Below are positions 15,689 to 24,305 of a DNA stretch of 37,892 bases, in pieces (position 1 is the stretch's first letter; every line of letters begins with the position of its first letter). The position numbers and the translations under genes are program-made. The notes below the pieces were generated by a model. That model searched no databases. It saw only the letters and a list, made by a program, of their open reading frames with translations, and had not been told where the DNA came from. The stretch is from an archaeon (GTDB lineage Archaea; Thermoproteota; Nitrososphaeria; Nitrososphaerales; JACAEJ01). The stretch covers positions 1 through 37,892 of the forward strand of contig JACGUK010000018.1 in the NCBI GenBank assembly GCA_024256265.1. The letters are read 5' to 3'.

Positions 15689-18262
15689 TCAGACCATCGC
15701 CCTCTCCCCGGGGATAGGTAACCCTATTTGAGTAGCCTCGCCAGACAAGATTCGATGAAAAATTTCTAGTGCTCCAAGCTTATTCAAATACTCGTTGTTG
15801 TTGCCACATCTGTAAGAGTATGTGCACCTTGGACAACCACTCTCTGATTTACATGGACACTCTTTTAATATCTTTAGGGCTCTCTTGAAGGCTGAATCAA
15901 TTTTATCGTAGAGAAGCCTTGTAGCACCATTACCACCAACAGAACCATCATAGATGAAGATAAGCCCTGATGAGCCCAAAGCAATTCCTCCCATGTCTTG
16001 AGCCGCTCCCCCTGTTATCATGTTTGTACCCTCTATTGTCACGTGCTCTGCTGCATGATAGCTGCTACAAGCTATGTCTTCTATCCTTTCTATGGATGCT
16101 TTATTCAATATCTTATTTGGTACAGGAGCCCTGAAGACTATGCCTTTCGTTTTAAATTTGTATTCAACAGGCTCTTCGAGAAAAACTTTTTGCCCTTTAA
16201 CCCCTTCTGACCCTATCTCAAAATTCACATATCCTATAACCTTCTTTTCTATGAGCAATTCACAATACGCAATCTCTATGTTCATGATGAGCTTTTTATC
16301 CATTATTTTAAGAATTGAAGGTCTATCTTCCATCAAAGGTCTTGTATAGTAAGGATAGTTTATTGGGAGACGTTCAACCTTAGCCTCCCCTGCTCCTTTC
16401 TCGAATTTGAAGCTCATAGATTTATGACGAGAGCCTGCAAGAAAGTATATAGCCTCCGGATGAAGCTCTGAGAGGGCTTGAGGCATGCTTCTTTCTCCTA
16501 TATTTTTGCCATTAAGAGTTATTGAGACTGTTTCTCCACAGCCCCTTATATCATGCTTCTCAAGAATTCTTCTAGCAGTTGAGTAATCTGGTATGAGTCT
16601 ATCTCCTTTTTCAAACAGAATTCTTTTGGATTTTAATTCGCTCAATATCTCATTGAAATTTATGAACTCTCTTTTTCCAATAGGCTTGTCCATAGAAGCA
16701 GCTAAGATTTGCAATTTAGCTACTACAGGATTGCCAGGATCGACATAGCCCTGATCTACATCATCGAAGTAATCCTTAGGATTGTTCTTATAATACTGGC
16801 TTATAGGATCGTTCTCTCTTAAAGCTAGTATTGCTATGCTCTCTTGCCCCCTTCTACCTGCCCTACCTATCCTGTGAATCATCCTTGTAATAGTGACTAA
16901 GTCTGATACGACAGAATCTACGCTACCGATGTCTATACCTAGCTCAAGAGTCGGTGTTGAAGATATAGCCTTCAATAAGCCCAACTTGAACTCTTTCTCG
17001 ATTCTCTTCCTATAACTCGGCAAAAGCCCTGCTCTATGAACAGATACATCTATGCCATTTCTTTTAGCGTAAAAAGCCGTAAGCTCGGCCCCTAAGTGTG
17101 AACTTGAGAAGACTAATGTTCTATAACCATATGAAGCTAGACTCTTTAAGACATCTATGACCAATGATCTATGGGTTCTTAGGCTTGGAAAGATGATGGC
17201 AAAGTGCATCTTTCCACGTTTCCCCTCTTCTTCCATGATTAAAGAGAAATCGATTCCAAAGAGAGATTTACAAAATTCTGATGGATTGCTTATAGTTGCT
17301 GATGCTGCTATAATTTGAAAATCATCACAAACCCTCTTTAGACGTTTTATTATAAAATGCACATTAGAACCAAAGGTTCCTGTGTATACGTGAACTTCAT
17401 CGACTACGATATGCTCTATATCATGGAGTAATCTTGAAAATTTAGTTCTATGCATCATATGGTAATGGAGAGTATCGAAGTTTGTTATGATGATATCAGG
17501 AGGGTTAGAAATTATCCTTTGCCTCTCACTGCTTGGAGTATCTCCATCGAATATCTCTATTCTTGCTCCTACAGAACTGGCAAGCCTTGATAGCTTTGGA
17601 ATTTGATCTCTTGCCAAAGCCTTTGTTGGATAGATGAATAGAGCTCTAACGAATCTTTCACCACCCCTAAGAGGGCCAAAATGCTCTATCTTCTTTCCAA
17701 TTAGATGAATTATAGGAACTGCAAAGGCTTCTGTCTTACCGCTACCTGTAGGAGCAACTATGACCACATTTTCGCCATTCAAAATTCTCTTTATAGCCTC
17801 TTCTTGAAATCTATAGAGCCTATTTATGCCACTTTTCTCGATTGCTTCAGCCAAAGAAGAATCTATGCCTATCTCATAAGGACTACAACCCATCTCTGGA
17901 GTGTTCTCATCAAAAAGTTTATAATAAACTACATAATCGTATCTTGAACTTAAAATATCTTTCATAACCTTTGGCAAGTCTTCATATTTTATTTCATAAT
18001 CTTCCACTATTTCTATGATCTGATCCTTTGATCTTATGATACCCTCTTTCTCCATCATCTTCTCTATGTCAACGTTACGCTCGATTAAGCCTTCATCATA
18101 CTTCTCAAGAAATTCAAGATAAGCTTCATCTTTTTCTAAAACATATCGTGATATATAGAAGATTCCACAATCCTTACAGCTTACCAAGTATCTACCATCG
18201 AAGAGCCTCTTTAGATCGGCTTTCTTACCACAAGAAGCACAGCGGTATTTTAAAAAATTCAC
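15689..18262 (-). CDS. DEAD/DEAH-box helicase with DUF1998 domain (MrfA-like)
   Basis: An 857-residue superfamily 2 helicase. The N-terminus is a zinc ribbon (cysteines 8, 11, 29 and 32). The helicase core has motif I APTGSGKTEAF (residues 170-180), TNFDTLHYHM, motif II VVDEVHVYTG, motif III AASATISNP, and motif VI HRIGRAGRRGQ. The C-terminal third is the DUF1998 region, ending in a four-cysteine cluster (ECPCKSESGCPRCTYSYRCG). This layout matches the bacterial MrfA and yeast Hrq1 type, 3'-5' DNA helicases acting in repair of crosslinks and other lesions. It starts 7 bases after the small LAGLIDADG-like gene, so the two are likely one transcript. Length and motifs are complete. Confidence 0.92.
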   Translation of the reverse strand: MNFLKYRCASCGKKADLKRLFDGRYLVSCKDCGIFYISRYVLEKDEAYLEFLEKYDEGLIERNVDIEKMMEKEGIIRSKDQIIEIVEDYEIKYEDLPKVMKDILSSRYDYVVYYKLFDENTPEMGCSPYEIGIDSSLAEAIEKSGINRLYRFQEEAIKRILNGENVVIVAPTGSGKTEAFAVPIIHLIGKKIEHFGPLRGGERFVRALFIYPTKALARDQIPKLSRLASSVGARIEIFDGDTPSSERQRIISNPPDIIITNFDTLHYHMMHRTKFSRLLHDIEHIVVDEVHVYTGTFGSNVHFIIKRLKRVCDDFQIIAASATISNPSEFCKSLFGIDFSLIMEEEGKRGKMHFAIIFPSLRTHRSLVIDVLKSLASYGYRTLVFSSSHLGAELTAFYAKRNGIDVSVHRAGLLPSYRKRIEKEFKLGLLKAISSTPTLELGIDIGSVDSVVSDLVTITRMIHRIGRAGRRGQESIAILALRENDPISQYYKNNPKDYFDDVDQGYVDPGNPVVAKLQILAASMDKPIGKREFINFNEILSELKSKRILFEKGDRLIPDYSTARRILEKHDIRGCGETVSITLNGKNIGERSMPQALSELHPEAIYFLAGSRHKSMSFKFEKGAGEAKVERLPINYPYYTRPLMEDRPSILKIMDKKLIMNIEIAYCELLIEKKVIGYVNFEIGSEGVKGQKVFLEEPVEYKFKTKGIVFRAPVPNKILNKASIERIEDIACSSYHAAEHVTIEGTNMITGGAAQDMGGIALGSSGLIFIYDGSVGGNGATRLLYDKIDSAFKRALKILKECPCKSESGCPRCTYSYRCGNNNEYLNKLGALEIFHRILSGEATQIGLPIPGERAMV

Positions 18263-18269
18263 AAATTGA

Positions 18270-18653
18270 CTAAGATGAGCAGATTTCTTTAAACCTTTTC
18301 ATCTGTCTCTTTTTCCTTTCTGTAATATAATATCGCTCAGTATTCTCTACTATTTTCTTTGCATCGTTTATTCTCCAACATTCCAACTTGTATTCTCCTT
18401 TATGTTCATTGACTGAACAACCATATATCCCTTGAGCACGTAAAAATCTATTGATCTTTGCTAAAGGTTCTTTTTCGCTTTGACTGATCAATACTGCACA
18501 TCTTCTTCCTCGCTCTTTTTTAGCTGGAGAACTGAAGATCGTACCTTCAGTATCTATCCAATCTCCTACTGTCTGCCAATTGATAATGTTGTTTCTTTTA
18601 GTCTTCTTTCTAGCCAAAGTAATCACCCTTCGGTTCAAACCTTTCAGCTTCAT
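18270..18653 (-). CDS. Small LAGLIDADG-type (homing endonuclease-like) protein
   Basis: A 127-residue basic protein with a single LAGLIDADG-like helix: NWQTVGDWIDTEGTIFSS (Asp34, Glu36 and Gly37 matching the D-A-D-G core), followed by the usual strand pattern (RRCAVLISQSEKEPL, then INRFLRAQGI, then YKLECWRI) and a helix. One motif per chain means it would act as a homodimer, like I-CreI. It is not inside an intron or intein; it stands free, 7 bases upstream of the helicase gene. It could be a domesticated DNA-binding or nicking partner, or a mobile endonuclease. The ATG is preceded by AAAGAGGG, unusually close (2 bases). The motif is clear, the function is inferred. Confidence 0.7.
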   Translation of the reverse strand: MKLKGLNRRVITLARKKTKRNNIINWQTVGDWIDTEGTIFSSPAKKERGRRCAVLISQSEKEPLAKINRFLRAQGIYGCSVNEHKGEYKLECWRINDAKKIVENTERYYITERKKRQMKRFKEICSS

Positions 18654-18727
18654 GCCCTCTTTTTCTCAAAAGGTCAAAGCTTATGGAACGCCTTCCTAAA
18701 TAGAAATTAAAAATGTACCTTTGCACA

Positions 18728-18739
18728 CCTTTTAAAAGG
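18728..18739. promoter_or_regulatory. Perfect 12-base palindrome, possible symmetric TATA element
   Basis: CCTTTTAAAAGG is self-complementary over 12 bases. It lies 75 bases upstream of the LAGLIDADG-helicase pair and downstream of the asparagine-synthase-like gene. Its centre TTTTAAAA could serve as a TATA box with flanking BRE-like purines, or as a regulator site. Confidence 0.3.
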
Positions 18740-18773
18740 CTTTCTAAGGATAAAAACTATACATATTGCAAAA

Positions 18774-19733
18774 TCAGATAGGATAGGCTCCACAAACCCT
18801 GCAGTACCTAGCAGTCTCAAGAACATCTGAGTTACATAAAGGGCAATTTTTACCACCATGTCTTATCTTTTGAGGTATGCCTATAATTGATCTATAAATC
18901 TCATAATACCATAGTTGCTCTTTATTACGAATTATCACCTTATCTTCTTTCATGTATCTTCTCTTTTTCTCTTCAAATTCAAGGTCTTTTATCCTTTTTT
19001 CTAATAAGCTTGTGAGCAGATTTGTTCCAGAACCGTACTCTATGGGCATTTTTACCCTCCAAACTATGACTTCTGGCAAGAAGCCATCAAAGGCTTTTCT
19101 CAGTATCCATTTGCCCCAAGTATGATGCCCCTCTCTCTTTATTTTATATCCTGAATCAAGGCTCATAGCATAAGATTTGAGTTCTGGGTCTAGGAAAGGG
19201 ATTTTTACATCAACGCCTAAAGCCTTGCCTAAAGGTACTGATGAAAAGGACATTTCTCTCCATATCCTGCTCAGCTCATCATCCAATTGCTCCTTCTTAA
19301 GGTCAAAAAGAAAGCTATAACCAGCAAAGAGTTCATCGCTACCATCGCCAGTCATTACTGATTTTATCCCCTTTTCTTTTGCCAATTTCAATGCAATGAA
19401 TATAGAAGCGCTATTTCTGATCTCCATAGGATCAAAAGATTTCAATATTTTTATAACTATTGGAATAGAGTCAAGGAGCTCATTCTCATCGAATAGATGA
19501 ATAGTATGATCAAGGTTTAGGCTTTTTGCCATCAGTTTTGCATACTCTACATCTGGAGCAGGAGCAGCATCAAAGGCTACTGTGAAAGCCTTCAATCGAG
19601 TATAATTGGAAGCGATGTAGGCAAGAATACTTGTATCCAGTCCTCCTGATAAAAGTATACCTTCGGATAAATTTCTTAAAACTGCTTCTTCAAGCAAAGA
19701 ATGAAGTTTAGCGTAAATCTCATCTATTTCCAT
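18774..19733 (-). CDS. Asparagine-synthase-like PP-loop ATPase without glutaminase domain
   Basis: A protein of about 319 residues made of the synthetase half of AsnB: the PP-loop SGGLDTS (29-35), which binds ATP, FTVAFDAAPAPDVEYAKLMA and TGDGSDELFAGYSF. The N-terminal glutaminase domain that supplies ammonia in AsnB is absent, so ammonia must come from solution or another protein, or the substrate is different. A C-terminal zinc ribbon is added (CPLC and CRVC pairs). Similar short proteins are widespread in archaea and their reaction is unsettled. The frame opens with GTG at 19751, but a TATA-like run at about 19754-19768 puts transcription start near 19736, so the ATG at 19733 is preferred. 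It follows gatB on the same strand. Confidence 0.82.
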   Translation of the reverse strand: MEIDEIYAKLHSLLEEAVLRNLSEGILLSGGLDTSILAYIASNYTRLKAFTVAFDAAPAPDVEYAKLMAKSLNLDHTIHLFDENELLDSIPIVIKILKSFDPMEIRNSASIFIALKLAKEKGIKSVMTGDGSDELFAGYSFLFDLKKEQLDDELSRIWREMSFSSVPLGKALGVDVKIPFLDPELKSYAMSLDSGYKIKREGHHTWGKWILRKAFDGFLPEVIVWRVKMPIEYGSGTNLLTSLLEKRIKDLEFEEKKRRYMKEDKVIIRNKEQLWYYEIYRSIIGIPQKIRHGGKNCPLCNSDVLETARYCRVCGAYPI

Positions 19734-19797
19734 GAATTTGAACTCTATCACATCTTTTAAATAATTTTTAATGCAATTTTAAGATTTCCTATTTTGG

Positions 19798-21243
19798 CTA
19801 AGAAATGGCAAGTTCTGAGAGTCTTTCTCTTATAATTTCGCCAGCTAGTTTAGGGTCTATCTTCCCTTCAGTTGCCTTCATCAATTGTCCCATGAGGTAG
19901 TTTATCGCTTTTTCATCGATAATGGCATCTTTAGCTGCTTGAGGGTTTTCCTTCAGTACCCTCTCGACCATATTCCTTACATATTCTCTATCAAGGATCT
20001 TCTCAAATTTCTTCTCTTTTACAATAATGTCTGGCATCTTGCCTGTTAGTAGCATCTCTTGAAGAACAGATTTAGCCATCTTCCTGCTTATAGTGCCTTC
20101 GTCTATGAATCTTAGCATATCAACAAGATGCCTTGGGGCTAGCCTTAATTCATTCATCTCTATGCCCTTGTCATGCAAGTATGATAAGAATTCTCCTATC
20201 AACCAATTACTAATCTCTTTAGGCTTCTCATAAAGCTTAGTGCACTCTTCAAAAAAGTCAGCCATATCTTTGCTACGAGTCAAAATTTCAGCATTTTGAG
20301 GAAGTAAATGGTATTGCTCAATAAAGCGCCTCCTTCTTTCATCAGGAAGCTCTGGCATCCTTTGCTCTATCTCTTTTATTTGATCTTTTTGGATTATAAC
20401 AGGGACTAGATCAGGTTCAGGGAAGTATCTATAATCCTGCTCCTCCTCTTTTGTACGCAAAGAGATGGTAATCCTTCTAACTTCATCCCAGTGCCTAGTC
20501 TCCTGCCCTATAGTAATCCCCCTTTCGATAAGGCTTTTCTGCCTTGTGATTTCGAAGTTTAAAGCTCTCTCAACCTCTTTAAAAGATGATATGTTCTTTA
20601 TCTCAACCCTTTTTCCACCTTTTAATGATATATTGGCATCACATCTCATAGAACCCTCAAGGCTACCATCTGAAATGCCCAAGTGCTCAAGAATAGATCT
20701 TAACTTTTCAAGAAATAGCCTAGCCTCTTTTGGCGATTCTATATCAGGCTCTGTAACTATCTCTATCAAAGCTATTCCTGCTCTGTTATAATCAACTAAA
20801 GTGTAGGTAGAGGACTCTATGGTACCATCGTAGCTCAACTTGCCAGGATCTTCCTCTAATTGTATGCGTCTTATTCGAATCCTTTTATCATTTATCTGAA
20901 TACATCCACCTAAGGCTAATGGCACTCCTCCAGCCTTATCATACTGAGATATCTGAAAATTCTTTGGCATATCTGGGTAGAAGTAGTTCTTTCTAAAGAA
21001 GAGCATCCTTTCAGATATTTCTGAATTTAGAGCTATGGCTACCATTATGGCATCTTCTAAAGCTTTCTCATTCAATACGGGTAAAGTTCCAGGCATGCCC
21101 ATGCATATAGGGCAGATATGAGTGTTAGGTTCTTTTCCTCTATAATCTGATGAGCAACTACAAAATAGCTTCGTCTTTAAGTTAGTTAATTGACAATGGA
21201 CCTCTAATCCAATCTTTATCTCCGCTGACTTGATTTTACTCAT
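19798..21243 (-). CDS. gatB: Asp-tRNA(Asn)/Glu-tRNA(Gln) amidotransferase subunit B
   Basis: GatB binds the mischarged Asp-tRNA(Asn) or Glu-tRNA(Gln), phosphorylates the amino acid side chain and receives ammonia from GatA. The 481-residue length is normal. It begins EIKIGLEVHCQLTNLKTKLFC, with a zinc site made of CSCSS and CPICMG cysteines; LEEDPGKLSYDG and RCDANISLK follow, and the C-terminal YqeY-like helical tail (NPQAAKDAIIDEKAINYLMG) is present. The ATG start overlaps the gatA stop by 8 bases (ATGAGTAA), so translation is coupled. It completes a gatC-gatA-gatB operon. Together with the AspRS at 24306-25628 it fits the indirect route to Asn-tRNA. Confidence 0.96.
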   Translation of the reverse strand: MSKIKSAEIKIGLEVHCQLTNLKTKLFCSCSSDYRGKEPNTHICPICMGMPGTLPVLNEKALEDAIMVAIALNSEISERMLFFRKNYFYPDMPKNFQISQYDKAGGVPLALGGCIQINDKRIRIRRIQLEEDPGKLSYDGTIESSTYTLVDYNRAGIALIEIVTEPDIESPKEARLFLEKLRSILEHLGISDGSLEGSMRCDANISLKGGKRVEIKNISSFKEVERALNFEITRQKSLIERGITIGQETRHWDEVRRITISLRTKEEEQDYRYFPEPDLVPVIIQKDQIKEIEQRMPELPDERRRRFIEQYHLLPQNAEILTRSKDMADFFEECTKLYEKPKEISNWLIGEFLSYLHDKGIEMNELRLAPRHLVDMLRFIDEGTISRKMAKSVLQEMLLTGKMPDIIVKEKKFEKILDREYVRNMVERVLKENPQAAKDAIIDEKAINYLMGQLMKATEGKIDPKLAGEIIRERLSELAIS

Positions 21244-22702
21244 AATTCCCCAACCTTGCTAATGTTGGAAAGTTTCTTTGAAAAGAGAAGGCAACTCTTA
21301 GTAATAAACCCTCTCTAAAGGGAGGCACCATCATCTGAAGACCTATAGGAAGACCTAAAGAGAAGCCGCATGGTATAGATATGCTAGGTATGCCTACTAG
21401 ATTGGCTGGGACTGTATCGACATCACACATATACATTTCTAAAGGGTCTTGAACCTTCTCCCCTATTTTAAATGGCAGTATAGGCATAGTAGGTCCTATT
21501 AGAACATCAAATCTTTTGAATGCCATCTCAAAATCCCTCTTTATCAAAGTCCTTATCTTCTGCGCCTTCAAATAATATTCATTGTAGTATCCTGCTGACA
21601 AAGCGAATGTTCCAAGTATTATGCGCCTTTTAACTTCAAAACCAAACCCAAAGCGCCTATCCTTTGAATAAACAGTACTCCAATCATAGGATTTGTCAGG
21701 GATTCTATAACCATATCTAAGACCATCGTATCTAGCAAGATTCGAGCTTGCTTCAGACATGGCTATTATATAATATGACGGGAGAGCATAGTGGAGATTT
21801 TTAAGAGAGATTTCTTGATAATTAGCACCAAGCTCCTCCAATTTTAATATGGCATCCCAAACTCCTTTTGCCACAGAATCTTGGGTACCTTCACCAAAGA
21901 ACTCCTTTATAACGCCTATTCTTATACCATTAATATCATCCATAAGATACTTGGTATAATCCTCTTGAGGCTTATCTACTGATGTGCTATCCAATGGATC
22001 ATGGCTTGCTATGCAGCTTAGTAATAATGCACAATCTCTAACATCTTTGGTGATAGGGCCTATCTGCTCCAAGCTATTCGCATAAGCTATCAAACCGAAT
22101 CTACTCACTAAACCATAGGTAGGCTTAAGACCTACAACTAAGCAAAAGCTTGCCGGGCATCTTATCGAGCCTCCTGTATCAGAGCCCAAAGCTAAAGAAG
22201 CCGTGGAAGATGCTATTGCTGCTGCACTGCCTCCAGAAGAACCTCCTGGTACTCTTTTCAAATCCCAAGGATTATGAGTAGTACCAAAGTAGCTATACTC
22301 AGTAGACGATCCCATGGCAAACTCATCCATGTTCGCCTTACCTAAGATTATTCCGTCTTCATCCTCTATTCTCTTTACCACTGTAGCATTATAAGGAGGG
22401 ATGAATTTCTCTAACATGGGAGATGCGCATGTTGTTCTAACCCCTTTCATGCAGATGTTATCCTTTATAGCTATACCAGCTCCACATAACCTTCCAGTCT
22501 TCTCTCCTTTCTCTATCTTTTTGTCTATCTCTCGAGCCTTCTTAAGAGCCAAATCTTCTGTAAGAGTTATGTAAGCATGAACATCCTTTTCGATTCTTTT
22601 TATTCTCTCATATAAAGATGCTATGTAATCCTCTGCTTTAATTTCGTGGGCTTTTATTCTCTCAACGATTTCATATGCTGGCAATTCTGCGTAACGAGAC
22701 AA
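21236..22702 (-). CDS. gatA: Asp-tRNA(Asn)/Glu-tRNA(Gln) amidotransferase subunit A
   Basis: The glutaminase subunit that releases ammonia and channels it to GatB. It is an amidase-signature enzyme of 488 residues, with the catalytic lysine in AGIAIKDNI, the signature PGGSSGGSAAAIAS and LGSDTGGSIRCPAS, which hold the cis-serine and nucleophile serine. The start is TTG at 22702, 3 bases after a GAGGT Shine-Dalgarno sequence that overlaps the gatC stop codon, a textbook case of coupled translation with a TTG start. It overlaps gatB by 8 bases. Archaea also possess GatDE for Gln-tRNA; GatCAB here is most likely for Asn-tRNA, which is an inference from family knowledge. Confidence 0.96.
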   Translation of the reverse strand: MSRYAELPAYEIVERIKAHEIKAEDYIASLYERIKRIEKDVHAYITLTEDLALKKAREIDKKIEKGEKTGRLCGAGIAIKDNICMKGVRTTCASPMLEKFIPPYNATVVKRIEDEDGIILGKANMDEFAMGSSTEYSYFGTTHNPWDLKRVPGGSSGGSAAAIASSTASLALGSDTGGSIRCPASFCLVVGLKPTYGLVSRFGLIAYANSLEQIGPITKDVRDCALLLSCIASHDPLDSTSVDKPQEDYTKYLMDDINGIRIGVIKEFFGEGTQDSVAKGVWDAILKLEELGANYQEISLKNLHYALPSYYIIAMSEASSNLARYDGLRYGYRIPDKSYDWSTVYSKDRRFGFGFEVKRRIILGTFALSAGYYNEYYLKAQKIRTLIKRDFEMAFKRFDVLIGPTMPILPFKIGEKVQDPLEMYMCDVDTVPANLVGIPSISIPCGFSLGLPIGLQMMVPPFREGLLLRVAFSFQRNFPTLARLGNYE

Positions 22703-22708
22703 TTTACC

Positions 22709-23017
22709 TCAAGCCATCCTTGGCGCTTTCACAAACTTTTCTTTGGTTTGAGGTGCAATTTGGAAGATTTCTTCAGGCAATGATGGTTTTACATTATCTT
22801 TCCTAAACACGTTGACCAAGTCCAAAACATGGTAAGAAGGAGGAATGTTTTCAGTATCTACCTCATCTATCTTTGCAAAGTAAGCCAAAATATCGTTCAA
22901 TTGCTTAGAGAAGAGTTCTAACTCCTTCTTTGAAATTTCAATTCTTGCCAACCATGCGATATGCTCTATCTCTTTTTTTGAAATGCTTTTCTTCCTTTCG
23001 ACCAAAATCATCGCCAT
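22709..23017 (-). CDS. gatC: Asp-tRNA(Asn)/Glu-tRNA(Gln) amidotransferase subunit C
   Basis: A small (102 residues) chaperone-like subunit that wraps and stabilises GatA and GatB. It shows the family pattern: KEIEHIAWLARIEISKKELE, then LNDILAYFAKIDEVDTENI, then PSYHVLDLVNVFRKDNVKPS. The first 12 residues are a short basic extension, and the ATG at 23011 (residue 3) is an equally possible start. It is first in the operon; its minus-strand promoter lies in the 101-base gap shared with the divergent glycosyltransferase, where CTTATAAAAAAGC (about 23059-23071) is a TATA candidate. Confidence 0.92.
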   Translation of the reverse strand: MAMILVERKKSISKKEIEHIAWLARIEISKKELELFSKQLNDILAYFAKIDEVDTENIPPSYHVLDLVNVFRKDNVKPSLPEEIFQIAPQTKEKFVKAPRMA

Positions 23018-23118
23018 CTTGTGAATTAATTTTAAAATAACACATTCGTAAAAGCTTTTTTATAAGCAATGAAGGTCTAACCATATTTTTATTAAACCTT
23101 TCTGCTTTAGGTTGATGG

Positions 23119-24264
23119 ATGAAGATAGCATTCTTCTCAGACACCTACTTACCAAACAGGGACGGTGTCGTAACGTCCATTCTTACATTACGTAAGGCGC
23201 TTGAGGAGAGAGGTCATGAGGTATTCATCTTCTGCTCTGGTTCAAGACGGGCAAAAAAGAGAAACATGGATGATCATGTATTTTACTATGCATCGATCCC
23301 TTTTAGGCCTTACCCTGACTACAAGATAGCATTCTTCCCTTTTCTTCTAAAAAGAAAAGTTGAGAAACTTGGCATTCAATTGGTGCATTCTCATGGTCTA
23401 GCTACCACAGGGTGGGCTGCTGTTTATGCTGCACGCTCTTTAAATTTACCCATCATAACTACCTTCCACACTCTAATTCCAGAAGCTGTTCATTACATAG
23501 CTAAGGGTAATAGAATGGGAAGGTTCGTCAAGAGAATAGCTTGGAGTTATGTGAAGTTTTATCTAAAACGTTCAAATGCAATTATCGTGCCTGGTAATGT
23601 GATCAAGGATATTTTGATCAAGCATGGCGTAGAGAAGGACATATACCTAATCCCAAACGGCATCGATGTGAATAGATTCAATCCTGACATAAATGGTGAG
23701 CCTATCCGAGATTTGCTTGGCATTAAAGATGAACATTTAGTGCTTTACATTGGTAGGATCGCCAAGGAGAAGAACCTTGATGTTCTGATAAAAGCAGTTC
23801 CTAAAGTACTCAAAAATCTACCTCACTGTAAATTTGTGGTGGCTGGTATTGGACCAGCTGCGGACTATTATAAGAATATGGTGCTCGAAAGCAATCTGAA
23901 AGAAAGCATCATATTTCAAGGCTATATTGAGGATGAAAATCTAGCGTATTATTACGCAGGCTCAGACATATTTGTCTTTCCCTCTAAGTTTGAGACTCAA
24001 GGTTTAACAGCTCTAGAAGCTATGGCTTGTGGTAAGCCAGTTGTTGGTGCAGACTTTTTGGCCATAAAGGATATAGTAAAGAATGGCTACAATGGTTACT
24101 TGTTCGACCCTGACGATCCCGATGATTGCGCCGAGAAGATAATAAAGACGATAAAAGAGAAATCTGTAATGAGCAAAAATGCCCGCCAAACTGCGCTTGA
24201 GTACTCAATAGACGAATGTATAAACAAACTCTTGAAAGTTTACGAAAAGTACATGATTAAATAG
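23119..24264 (+). CDS. Family 4 glycosyltransferase
   Basis: A 381-residue GT-B enzyme. The N-terminal domain begins KIAFFSDTYLPNRDGVVTSI, the acceptor-side loop typical of GT4 enzymes that act on lipids such as phosphatidylinositol mannosyltransferases and diacylglycerol glucosyltransferases, followed by HSHGLATTGWAAVY. The C-terminal domain has YIGRIAKEKNLDVLI and FVFPSKFETQGLTALEAMA, whose two glutamates separated by seven residues hold the nucleotide-sugar. There is no signal peptide, so it works on the cytoplasmic face of the membrane. It probably adds a hexose to a lipid or polysaccharide; donor and acceptor are unknown. It stands alone between two minus-strand Asx genes. Confidence 0.87.
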   Translation: MKIAFFSDTYLPNRDGVVTSILTLRKALEERGHEVFIFCSGSRRAKKRNMDDHVFYYASIPFRPYPDYKIAFFPFLLKRKVEKLGIQLVHSHGLATTGWAAVYAARSLNLPIITTFHTLIPEAVHYIAKGNRMGRFVKRIAWSYVKFYLKRSNAIIVPGNVIKDILIKHGVEKDIYLIPNGIDVNRFNPDINGEPIRDLLGIKDEHLVLYIGRIAKEKNLDVLIKAVPKVLKNLPHCKFVVAGIGPAADYYKNMVLESNLKESIIFQGYIEDENLAYYYAGSDIFVFPSKFETQGLTALEAMACGKPVVGADFLAIKDIVKNGYNGYLFDPDDPDDCAEKIIKTIKEKSVMSKNARQTALEYSIDECINKLLKVYEKYMIK

Positions 24265-24305
24265 CTTCTTAAGAACATGGATGATATGAAATTTTTGCTA
24301 AGAAA

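Noticed and set aside
18625..18650. Sequence GGTTCAAACC resembling a tRNA T-loop
   Set aside because: The flanking bases do not form a T-stem beyond two pairs, and no acceptor or anticodon arm is nearby; it is the start of the LAGLIDADG-like gene on the other strand.
22938..23144. 68-codon minus-strand frame over the gatC start and the GT4 start
   Set aside because: It overlaps two convincing genes and the divergent promoter, and its product has no pattern.
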